This document shows positions 23,431 to 43,561 of a DNA stretch of 64,000 nt, piece after piece. The notes beneath the pieces were generated by a model that was not told where the DNA came from, made no database searches, and worked only from the letters and a program-made list of their open reading frames with translations. The stretch is from Caenorhabditis elegans. Its lineage: Eukaryota; Nematoda; Chromadorea; Rhabditida; Rhabditidae. Every line of letters begins with the position of its first letter. Position 1 is the stretch's first letter. Where the stretch lies: assembly GCF_000002985.6 (NCBI RefSeq), contig NC_003279.8, positions 2,852,001 through 2,916,000 of the forward strand, in the 5' to 3' direction. Both the position numbers and the translations under genes were made by a program.

Positions 23431-24302
23431 TTAATAAACTCTTTGTGGCTTTCCCATGGTGGACTTGATGTTCAACGATCTCACGTTCTGCCAGTTCTTC
23501 TTCAAGAGCGAGACGAGGAAGTTGATGGAGAGGGAGATGTTGGAGACAAGCTCCTCCTGGGTGAGTCCAACGTGACCGACGGCGACGGAGAGGCAGAGAA
23601 CCTGAAATGATACAATTATTAACAGGGCAATAAGAATGATAATGTTTACCTTCTTCATCTGGAACTTGACGGTGGCGCGGATCTCGTCACTCTTGCTTTG
23701 GAGAGATTCTCCGTGGGTAACGACGGAAGGGAATTTTCCGGCCTTGTTGAGTCCTGGACCGAGGATACGTGGGATCTGCTTGATCAAGGATTCGGAAGCG
23801 ATGAAAGCATCGTAGCTCTTGGCGAGCTTCTTGATGAGCTTCTTCTGCTTGTTAAGCTTCTTCAAGTCATCGGCGCTCATCGATGGAATGTCTCCGGCGG
23901 CAGCCTCGTCAAGATGGTGCTGGTCTCCGAAGACGCACACCTTCATGTTTGGGCGTGGAATGTGCTTCAGTCTGGAAAATAGAACAATAGAAATAAATCC
24001 AAATGACACGATTGGTTACATTATACCAGCTCATATCATTATTTCAAAGCGGCAATAATTGCCTCCCCAAAAATTTAAGACCCTGGGTGGGGGTCCGTTA
24101 GGCTTTGAAAGTCCCAACTCCCTGTTTTCACAGGTCGTAGCTACCTGATGGATCCGCTGAAACGCTTGTCCTTCTGTGGGTCGTAGTTCTTGAGACCGAT
24201 CTGGAGCTCGATAGTCTCACGGAACTTGCGTGGCTTTTCCGAGGATCCCTTAAGGACCTCAGCGATAGCCTCATTAAGAGACTCGCGGGAAACCTTCGAC
24301 AT
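23431..24302 (-). CDS. rpl-1: 60S ribosomal protein L10a (uL1)
   Basis: Three minus-strand exons, 24302-24145, 23971-23650 and 23601-23431, give 216 residues, which I recall as the usual L10a length. It starts [18 protein letters not shown], continues [17 protein letters not shown] and [20 protein letters not shown], and ends [11 protein letters not shown], all typical of uL1. uL1 forms the mobile L1 stalk of the large subunit at the E site. Six nucleotides before the ATG is a TTTCAG acceptor (24309-24314), a normal SL1 site. Codon use is strongly biased toward C-ending codons (ATC, AAG, CTC) as expected for a highly expressed gene. Intron 1 is unusually GC-rich and hairpin-rich. Confidence 0.97.
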
Positions 24303-24935
24303 TTTACCCTGAAATAGAAATAAATTAAGAATTCTATATAGAGGGCAGCAAGTGGATAACGTTCAATAACGAAAAAATAGGCTTTTAAAACCTTGAAAGA
24401 AAGTAAAAATCACTCAAAAGGAGAAAATATATCCAAAAATCTACAGAAAAACCACAGAACGAAGAGAAAAGAACTGTGGAGATAAAATTTTAGGCCAAGC
24501 AGTGCACACGCAGCAACGAGTGTTACCGTACTTGCTTTCGCGGCGGGTACACACCACTGCAAAACTACATGCGTCTTCCTCGTGGCACGTCTTCCTTCCC
24601 TTTTAGGCCTTTTCCTTCGAGATTCTCATTTCTTTTTCCACTTGTTATCATTCTCATGATCCTGTCAATCAGTACTCGTATAAATTGATAAAATATCCAT
24701 TTGCCCTGTTCCCAGTACGCTCCCCATTATGTAGGTTATCGCTCTCCGAAACGCGCGTCTCAGTGCCACCCTGGCCGCTACGCGACCGCAACGCGTGCCA
24801 ACCAGCCGAGGAGATTGGTGTTTTACGTCGCTTACCCAAAGTTTTACCGAACCTTCTCATAATCTGTTTCTTATGTATCTTTCTTGACATTTCGATGTGT
24901 CCTTTCTCGTTTCTTTACTTCAAATTTCCAGAAAA
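24303..24935. promoter_or_regulatory. Divergent promoter region, rpl-1 and SPATS2-like gene
   Basis: 633 bp between two opposite start codons. Trans-splice acceptors sit at both ends (TTTCAG near 24310 on minus; TTTCCAG ending at 24931 on plus). The middle (24480-24850) is less AT-rich than the surroundings and contains the pyrimidine-rich CGTCTTCCTTCCCTTTTAGG, which fits a ribosomal-protein promoter. Confidence 0.5.
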
Positions 24936-26037
24936 ATGGCACCAAAGGAAAGCGAGAAGAAAATCATGCAGGAGAAAATCGCCAAAGTTCGTGAAGTCGT
25001 TGATAGTGTAACCAATAATGACATCATTATGGTTCTTCACTCATTCGATCTTGACGTTGGCAAGACAATTTCTGCTTTCTTGGAAGGTAAATCATTTTAA
25101 TTTGATTTTTTTTTAGAATTTATTTTTAATTTTCAGATGGAGCCTCTAGCATTCTTGGAGGATGGACCACATCAGATGGAGTCAGTGTAACCGCAGCTAA
25201 AAAGAAGAAGAACAAGAGCAAGAAGACTGAAACAGCTGCCCCGGAAACGACGCAAAGTGCTCCAGCGCCTGCTAAAGCGGCTCCAGCTCCAACTGTAGCC
25301 GCCCCAGCCTCTTCTTCGGTAACTAAATCAGCTGCTGCACCTAAACCAGTTGGTACGTATCTTTTTCTTCTTTCTTTTCGTCTGTAATAATAATTCCTTT
25401 CAGTCAGTGCACCAGCTCCAGCTGATCCGTTGTCGACAGCTTTCAAGGCTATCCGACTCGCATTGAACGACCGCGAGAAGGAGTTGAAGCAGTCAAACGC
25501 TTCACAATTTGATACCTCTACAATTCTCAAAGCAATTGCTGCTCTTGGAGGATCTTCAAAGCCGGTTGCCAACGGAAAGCCAGCAGCAGCTCCAACGAAG
25601 CAGGCGGTTTCTCCACCTCCAGCCGCTGGGCCAATCAAGCACGCTACTAGTCAGTCAAGCATCACTTCATCCGTCGGAGCAGATTCAGGTGTTAACCTCA
25701 GCCCAACACACAAAGGTATGCGTAAAATGTCTCTAGAATAGAATTTTAATTAAAAATTCTTTTATTTTCAGAAGATAAGAAAGCCGCATCAAAGACAGTC
25801 ACCAACACGGCTGGCTTCCAACTCACTTCATCGGGACTCAGCGCCGATCAGTTGGCTGATCTTCAGAAGACACTCATGCTCACAATGGCATCTCGTGGCG
25901 TCGACGCTTCCCTGATCACCTCTTCGGAAAACGTTGCACGCAGACCGAAAAATAACAACAACAACAATAAGTCAGGCGAGGGCAAGAAAGGCAACAAGGG
26001 AGCCCAGAAGGATCAGCCAAAGCTGTCCATTTTGTAA
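24936..26037 (+). CDS. SPATS2/SPATS2L-like protein
   Basis: Four exons, 24936-25086, 25137-25352, 25404-25715 and 25772-26037, encode 314 residues. The N-terminus (KIAKVREVVDSVTNNDIIMV then LHSFDLDVGKTISAFLEDGA) resembles the UBA-like N-terminal region of SPATS2 proteins. It is followed by a Lys run (AAKKKKNKSKKT), a long Ala/Pro/Ser-rich linker, a predicted helix (STAFKAIRLALNDREKELKQ) and a basic Asn/Lys tail ending KLSIL. SPATS2 proteins are cytoplasmic and RNA-associated; exact function is unclear. The start follows a TTTCCAG acceptor by 4 nt. The 3'UTR runs to AATAAA at 26462, about 110 nt before the next start codon on the same strand. Confidence 0.75.
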
Positions 26038-26577
26038 ACCCCTTCTTCATTCCTTCAAAAATCCCCCCTTCCACCTCATACCATTTCTTGATCGAGCAGC
26101 TCACTGTGGTTCCTTGGTTCGAAGATGGTACTCCGGCAAAGTGCATCTTTATTTTTACTGTGATTTGATTTGATAATTATAGTATTGAAAGTGAATGACC
26201 CTATTCATTATGCTTGTAATTATAATCCATTATAACTTATTCCGTTTCTTTCCTTTCCCCCCTTGGTTTCGCTTAATTTTCCTGTTCTTCCCTTCATCCC
26301 CAACATTTTTCATTTTTTTATCCTGCACCCCCCTTAAATTTATACATACACACACATATATATATATCACACAAGAGGCCTTATTTGTTTTATGCGGGAG
26401 ACATCAGAACTTTTTGTTTTTATTTCCTTTCTACGTCTTTTCTCTTTTCTTCTTCTTTAGTAATAAAACCACTATGGGAGTGTAAAGGTGTTTTTTTTCT
26501 TCATAAATTAAATAGTTTCTTTTAAAAATTTATTTTTTTTTGTTAGCACCCCAGATAGGAGGCTCTTAATTTTTCAG
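26038..26577 (+). promoter_or_regulatory. 3'UTR and intercistronic region before the Myb/SPK-like gene
   Basis: About 420 nt of 3'UTR ends at AATAAA (26462). Some 100 U-rich nucleotides then lead to TTTTTCAG directly before the next ATG. This spacing fits an SL2 operon. Confidence 0.5.
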
Positions 26578-28855
26578 ATGGGAAACCAACGACATCATTA
26601 TAACGATTACGAAGATGTGAGAATGCTCAAATGGGTTGCCAGGCAATATAGAATGCTTAAATGATATTTCAAGAATCACCTCTTTCAGAAATGACAAGAG
26701 CCTTGGACCGTTTGGAATAATCACGTGGCAACTGTACGTTGAAGCCTACAATTGTCCGTATTCAGTGCAATCACTGTGTGGACGGTGCGAATTTTTAGAA
26801 AAAATCGATTAAAAATATGGAATTAATTACAGAATGCGACGTCAAATTGTCCCGAATATCGATTATTACTCTCGACATTTGAAATCTTCGGATTTAATTT
26901 CACTTGAGAGACGTTTTGGGTCAAGACTCGGTGCTGAGACTCGAAAATAGTAATTATTAATTTCAGAAAACATGAAATAATTAAAAAAAATGTTTTTAGC
27001 ATTCGAAATTTGGCAGTAAAAACCGTGAAAATCGTGCAAGTAGTTGCAAGCCGCCCGGTGGAGAAAAATTCTGAAATTGAGGTGCAAAAGGTCGCAAGCT
27101 TGGAGCTTCAAGCGGCTCCGACGGCTCCGACGACCAGCGCAGCACAATTGGGCAAAACAAAAAGTCCTGGAGCAAGAACTCAACGGATCGAAAGAAATGA
27201 TGAGTTATCCCGTGATGTGTTCGAAAGTTCTTGTGCTTCGACAATTGTGGAGCCAGAGCCTCCACAAGAAGAGCCTCCACAGAGGTGAATACTCCACAGA
27301 TGTCACAAAAAATCGAATTTTTTGCCAAAAAAACTAGTTTTTGCTCCGAAAAACCAACAAACATCGATTTTTTTTTAAATTAAAAAAAAACTTTTTTTTC
27401 TCTCATTTTTTCTGCAGCAGGAAATAAATAAATTGAGGAAATATTTTCAGATCACACAATTGGAAGACGGAAATGCGAAAAATAGCCGGCCAAGCAGCTC
27501 AAGCAATTAACGATTTGATCCGACAGACTGTTGAAAATAATGATTTCAATAAGGTACAGCAAAGATAAGATGCATGTACCTTTAAATGTGAAGTACGGTC
27601 GTATACGGTGCCCGGTCTCGACACGACAATTTTTTTTTCAATCAATTTTTACGGTTGTGCGCCTTTAAAGAATACTGTAATTTCGAACTATTGTAGCTGT
27701 GGAATTTTCCACCAATTTTTCAGTTTTTCTCAAAGTCGTGTGTTTTTTTAATCGAAAAGCTATGAAAACTCCTCAGAAAAGAGTAGTTTGAAAATACAGT
27801 ACTCTTTAAAGGCGCAAACCCTTTTGTGTTCGACAAAAATTTTCGTGTCGAGACCGGCTACCGTATTTTTGGTGCGAAATTTCGCGTCTGGATAATAAGA
27901 GAAACACTAATTTTCTTTGATTTTGTGAAAATTAGAAAAGAAAAACATTTTTTTCCGGTTTTTGGCTTTAAGCAAACACTTAAAACGGAACTTCTCGTTT
28001 TTTTTTTGGAAAAAAAAATTAAAAATCGGAGAGGAACTTCAAACCAATCAGCGCCTGGCTCCGCCCACCTTCGCTGATTGGTTTGGAATTTTTGGCCCTA
28101 AAAATGACACAATTTCGTATAAAATACAGTTTCTTTTTTTTCAGAAAATGTTCGCTGAACTCGAGAACCAACAAAATCTAGACCACCTGTACGGAAAAAT
28201 GTTCGACGATCCAAATAAAGCCGATTGGATAATGATTGATGTCAAAAAGTTCACTGAAAACCACCTTCGCATGCAATATTTCCGTAAAATACGCGAAGAG
28301 CTACACAAAAGATTCACCAATCAGCATATCATTCGTGCCGTTTTTTGCTTTTTCCAATTTTTTGAGTATTATGTGACAGTTTGTGTTGATGTGAGTTTAT
28401 TCCGAGAAATTGAAAACTTCTCGATTTACCTGAATTTTTTACTTGAATCGCCGCGCTTTTGTCTCTAAACTCCGCCCATAAAACCGTGCCGCACTGTTTT
28501 TTTTTCTAATTTTCAATTAAGAATACGGTCAGCAATGTTAAACAATTATTGAAAATTAGAAAAAAAAAACAGGAATCTGTGTCGAAATTGAAAAAACCAG
28601 AGTGCGGCACGGTTTTTATAGGCGGAACTTAGAGACAAAAGCGCGAGAATTCAAATTAGGCGTAAAAAATCCGAATTTTTTCGTTTTTTTTTCTTTTTTG
28701 GCATTTGGGACTAGTTTTTGAGTATTTTAAATTAAAATCCTTTCAAAAAATTAAAATTAAATTTCCAGGAGTCCACCGACAACTACATTCTGCTAATGAA
28801 CAAAGTTTTGGAAATGTCCATCAAATTGTTGCCACTTTATATTGTTCATTGTTGA
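26578..28855 (+). CDS. Myb/SPK-like protein of unknown function
   Basis: Seven exons, 26578-26642, 26689-26784, 26833-26949, 27000-27284, 27451-27553, 28145-28390 and 28769-28855, encode 332 residues. The N-terminal 90 residues (DEDVRMLKWVA-type helix start after DY, then GPFGIITWQLYVEAYNCPYS, then SLCGRMRRQIVPNIDYYS) follow the pattern of Rap1-Myb or nematode SPK domains: a Trp and Arg/Ile-rich three-helix fold that often binds DNA or chromatin proteins. A Pro/Glu-rich linker and a helical C-terminal half (KMFAELENQQNLDHLYGKMF; RKIREELHKRFTNQHIIRAV) are unrecognised. The first intron fits the reading frame only as a 46-nt GC-AG intron (GCAATA donor); the GT donors nearby break the frame. The 3' end overlaps the convergent dnc-5 end. 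Function is inferred only. Confidence 0.65.
28440..28660. repeat. Foldback element, CTCCGCCCAT family
   Basis: In the last intron of the Myb/SPK-like gene. The arms contain AAACTCCGCCCATAAAACCG and the reverse complement, framed by GCGCTTTTGTCTCTAAAC and its complement. Confidence 0.8.
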
Positions 28856-28920
28856 TCATGCTCGCCCCTCCAATGTTAAGAATTATTTATTGAAATCATC
28901 CCGTTTTATTTACAATAAAA

Positions 28921-31440
28921 TTATGCGATAGCTCGTTGTTTCGGTACGAAATTATCATAGTACATCGTTATGGCCTCCATCATCAGGTTCTCGGTGCAAC
29001 GGGGTTCAGTGCCGACCACTTGAGCTGAAAAAGAGTTGATTTTGTTTTGGAAAAATTCCGGCAATTTTTGGAAAATTGCCGAATTCGCCGGAAATTTCAT
29101 TTTCTTTTCGCGGCTCAAAAATTTCTTGGAGAATGGAAGAACTGCCGGTGTAGTCCTCGAGGAGGTTTTTTTTTTCAAAATTTTAAAAATCAGTTTTCAG
29201 CAAAAATGATCGATTTTGGAAAAAAAATTTTTTTTTTGAAAATCGAGAAATTTAAAGAACATTTATTTCCAAAAAAAATTAAGAAACTACCGGAGATTAT
29301 TGAAAATTTTAATTTTTTCTAAAAATTAAAAAAAAAACTTTAAATTTTCGATTAGTACGATTTTTCGGAAATTTTTTTCAAATTTTTGAGAAATTCTTTC
29401 TGATAAATCTGCATTTTTTTCTGAAAGTTTTATTTTCTAGAAAATCCAAAAAAAAATTTCAGATTTTTTGGTAAAAAATTCAAATTTTCGATAATATCCG
29501 GCCATTTTTTTTCAAAGAAATGTGTTTTTTTAAAATAAAAATTGAATCTTCATTAAATTTTTTCTAATTTTCCTTTTTTAAACTGAAAAGCCTAAAATGG
29601 TCCAAAAATGAAAAAAATCGAGTCAAAAACTGAAAATTTACTGTAGAATAAAATTAAAACTTCTCCTCGGGGAGTACACAGCGATTCTACCATTTTTTGA
29701 AAATTAGGGAGCTCAGAAAAATAAGAAAAATAAGAAAAATCGATAATTTTCGATTTTTCGCCAAAATTCCAATTTTTCAATAATTTCAGTTTTTTTAAAA
29801 ATGTTTTTTGAAAGAAATTTCTCAATTTTTCCAGTTTTTTCGATTTTTCCTACTTAAAAAGTTCGAAAAATTAGGAATTTTCGATTTTCCGTCAAAATTC
29901 CAATTTTTCAATCATCACAGGCAATTTTTGTGCTTTTAAAAACGTTTTTTTTCCAGTTTTTCGATTTTCCGGCTCTCAAAAAAATTAGGAAAATTTCAAA
30001 TTTTCGCTTTTTCGACGGCATACTGACCAGGATTCCCGCCGATCGTTGAGTACGGTGGAAAAAGTGCGTCCGCTGGAACTACAGTATCCGGAAGAACCCT
30101 CGAACATTCTCGAATCACACAACCATTTCCGAGCACCGCACGAGCTCCAAGATGTACAAATGCGTAGATTTGAGCGGCATTGACGACACATTCTTCTTCA
30201 ATAAATACATAATCACCAATCATAACGTTGCACATTGTTGGTTTTTTGCTGAATATTTTCATGCATGGACGGATGTTACATCGAGACTTTAGAACACAAT
30301 ATTTTCCAATTTTAACTGTCGCCAGATCACCGCGAATTGTCACTCCTTCCTCGATTATTGTCTGCAAAATTTCACTTTTTTTGATGTTTCAAATCAGGGG
30401 TGGGCGGCTATTTATTTTTGGCAGATTGCCGGTGTACCAAAATTGCCGGTTTGCCGAATTTGCCGGAAATTTTAGATTTTGGCAACTTGACAGTTTACCG
30501 AATTTGCCAAAAATTAGAATTTTTGGGAAATTGCCGGTTTGCCGGAAATTTTAAATTTTTACAAATTGCCGGTTTGTCGTTTGCCGAAAATTTCAATTTT
30601 TGACAAATTGCTTATTTGCCGGAAAATTTCAATTTTTCGAAAATTGCCGGTTTGCCGAATACTTTCATTTTTGGAAAATTGCCGATTTGCCGAAAATTGT
30701 AATTTTTGTCAAATTGCCTATTTGCCGGAATTTTTAAATTCCGGCAAATTGCCGGTTTGTCAAGTTTGCCGGAAATTTTCATTTTCGGAAAATTGCCGGT
30801 CTGTCGGAAATTTTAATTTTTGGAAAATTGCCGGAAATTTTTTTTTCTCGCAAATTTACGGAAATTTTAATTTTTGGCAAATTGCCAGTGTGCCGGAAGT
30901 TTGAATATTTGGCATATTTGCCGGTTTGCCGAATATTCCTAAAATGCTCAATTCCGGCCCACTTGCCGATTTGCCGGAAATTTTCATTTTCGGAAAATTA
31001 CTGATTTGCCGGAATTTTCATCTTCAGCCGGTTTACCGAATTTTCAAGAAATTTTAATTTTCGCCAAACTGTTGGTAATTTTAAGTTTTGGTAAATTGCC
31101 AATTTGCCGATTTGCCGAAAATTTAAATTTTTTCCAAATTGCCGGTTTGGCAAATATGCCAGAAATTTTAAATTCCGGCAAATTGCCGAATTTGCCAAAA
31201 AATTTGTATAGCTTATTCCAAAAATCTAGAAAAATTATATTGCGCTATTTTTTTAATTTCTTTTTTTTTTCAAAATACTTGGAAAACACTGAATTTTTTC
31301 TAAAAATTTCCAAAAATTCTCACTTTTCCAGCAATTAAAATATTCTGTGTTCCAGCAATTGCATGCTTCTTATTCACTTTATTTCCCGTATGCGTCTTCG
31401 CCCATTCCGTCTCATCGTAGTAGACAATTGGAAGATCCAT
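28921..31440 (-). CDS. dnc-5: Dynactin subunit 5 (p25)
   Basis: Three minus-strand exons, 31440-31324, 30361-30028 and 29024-28921, give 184 residues, close to vertebrate p25. It starts MDLPIVYYDETEWAKTHTGN. Exon 2 is a left-handed beta-helix of hexapeptide repeats (TIIEEGVTIRGDLATVKIGK, PTMCNVMIGDYVFIEEECVV, HLGARAVLGNGCVI). The C-terminus TEPRCTENLMMEAITMYYDN matches the p25 tail. p25 sits at the pointed end of dynactin and helps dynein bind cargo. The start ATG directly follows TTTTCAG. Intron 1 contains a CCGGCAAAT array and intron 2 is about 1 kb of A/T-run-rich sequence. It lies 423 bp downstream of arx-1 on the same strand. Confidence 0.95.
30410..31205. repeat. CCGGCAAAT-family minisatellite, array 3 (inverted)
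   Basis: Same family as array 1 but with TTGCCGG-plus-TTTTAATTTTTGG units reading in the other orientation. The left edge starts with TCAGGGGTGGGCGGC, a string also found at the foldback insert at 37895. Confidence 0.8.
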
Positions 31441-31863
31441 CTGAAAATCAGCGTCTGAAATTTTTCTAGTTTTTTTTTAAATTCAAAAATATCACAAAAG
31501 AGTTCTACTTTTTCAAATCGAGCGGAATTTTTCTCCAAAAAGACTACAAAAATAAGGGAATTTATATATAACGGGGGAATAAATTAAAGCAATAGTCATG
31601 CAAAAAAACACAATTTAAGAAAAAAAATTGGGGGCGCAGGAATCAAATTTCTTCGAGAATTTTTTCGTTCAAAAGGTTTTAAAAAATTGGTAATTTTTGG
31701 AAATAAAAATAATAAGTACATACACGAATCGCCCAGAATAAGATGAAAAAAAGTGAAATGTGTGTTCAAAAATTTCGGGAATTAGAGAGAAAAAAACGTG
31801 GAGAAGGGATTAAAATTGGAGAAAATATATAGGGAAAAAATACAAAAAAATGGAGAAAAAAAA

Positions 31864-41713
<9,850 letters not shown>

Positions 41714-43561
41714 GCTTGCTGCAAAAAATTTGGGATTTTTTTTGTTTTAAATGGGAGAAAAAGACGGAATTTCAGTCTAGCGGTTTAGAAATTCGAAAAA
41801 ATGGGCTAATTTCCGCTGAAATCTCCAATCTTGGAGCGTTTTTAAGCCGGAAATTGATAATTTTGCAAATAAATTAATTTTGTTCCTTTTTTGGCTTCAA
41901 ATATACCTAAATTAACGCAATTTTCAACCGCTGTGACACAAAAAATTGGCAAAAATGGAGTTTTTCGCTGAAATGTTTAACAAAAATTTAGCTAAATAAT
42001 TTTATGACGATTTAAAATTTCAAAAAAAAAAAAGATTTAGCAAAAATCGTAAAATTTTGCCATTTTTGGTTTTTTAAAACATATTTTTTCGTCGATTTAG
42101 CTACTTATTAAGCCAGTATTTTAGCAATACGTAACTATCGGCTAAAAGTACCTAAATCCACGAAAAAAAAAGGATAAAATCACTCAAATGTGTCAAAAAT
42201 CAAATAAAAATCAATTTCCGACGGCTGTGACACGAAAAAATTGCAAAATTGGGGATTTTCGTTAAAAATAGCCCATTTTTTCGAAATTTTGAAGTTCAAA
42301 AATGCGAAAAAAAAAACTCAGTTTTGGCTTGGATAATCGGGTTTATTTGATTATTGTTCTATTTTCCATATTTAAGTGATTTTTCTCGCGTTTTTTCGCT
42401 GATTTTGGCAATTTTTAAGCCGTTATACATAACTATCGGGTTAAAATATCCAAATCCACTAAAAAACAGGATAAAAATTATTTAAATATGCCAATATCAA
42501 ATAAAAATCATTTTCCAACGGCTTTTTGGAGTTTTCCGTTAAAATTAGAAAATTTTTCCGCATTTTTTTACCGCCATAAATTTTTCTGTCATATTACGAT
42601 ATGAAATTCGGTATTTTCAAGTCACCTAGAGGATCAGAATCCAAAAAATCGTGAAAAAATAACGTAAAACTGCCGAACTGCACTAGTTAAACAATCGGCG
42701 AGTGCGGTGACTCATCCAAAGAATAAACAGAAAATCGATATTTTTACGATTGAAATTCACAGGAAATTCTTGTAGGGGGAAAAGAAGAAGAACAATTGTT
42801 TTAATCCTTTGCTGAGAAACTGAGAAACTGGGGGTGGGGGATCAAAAATTAATACCTTAATTGTTCAGTTTATTCGTGATTTTTGGATTTTTCGGGTCTT
42901 TTCCACGTCAAAAATGATTCTAAAATTCAGATTTTATTATATATATTATTTTAAATCAATAAATTCCGATAAAACAATCAGTTTTCAAGGAAATATGTGG
43001 ACAGACATCATTGGACCACTTAGAAATTGCGAAATTCACTGAAAATTATTGATTAATTCGAAATAACTGAATAATTAGGTATATGTTAACTGAATTCCAT
43101 GGAAATTTGCAAGAAAAATGAGCCAAAACGCGATAAAATCCTGGCTTTTGCCTTTTTCCGGTGCCAAAATGGTTTGTGTGCATTTTGTCGTAGTCCGCAA
43201 TACCAAAACCCTAGACTTTACGACAATTTTCTTACTGTATTTTTTTTGAATTTTTTCGAGCAAATTTCTCCATGTAAATTACTGATTTAGAGAACATTTT
43301 CTTACCCCAAAGATAAATGAAAAAAAGTAAAAAAATCATGATTTATTCAAATAAAATAGACCAGCATGCAATCATAATCTTTCTGTGGGGTTTAAATAAT
43401 TTTTAAAAACACATAATTTAAATAGAAAACATGAACCGCCGCCCAACGGGAAAATAATATGAAGGGACCAAAAGCAATGGGAATTGTGGAAGAACAAGGC
43501 AAATAAATTACAATAATTAATATCACACAAAAAACGAAAAAATTATCATATTTCACAACTT
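41714..43561. other. Intergenic: arx-1 promoter side and copa-1 3'UTR
   Basis: About 1.85 kb with no exon found. A minus-strand AATAAA (plus TTTATT at 43342-43347) fits the copa-1 poly(A) site. The part 41880-42640 has repeated AAATCCACGAAAAAA and CGTAACTATCGG-like words in loose direct and inverted repeats. The rest is AT-rich and otherwise featureless. Confidence 0.5.

Noticed and set aside
24060..24144. tRNA-like segment in rpl-1 intron 1
   Set aside because: No cloverleaf or B-box-like GGTTCGA sequence; only local hairpins.
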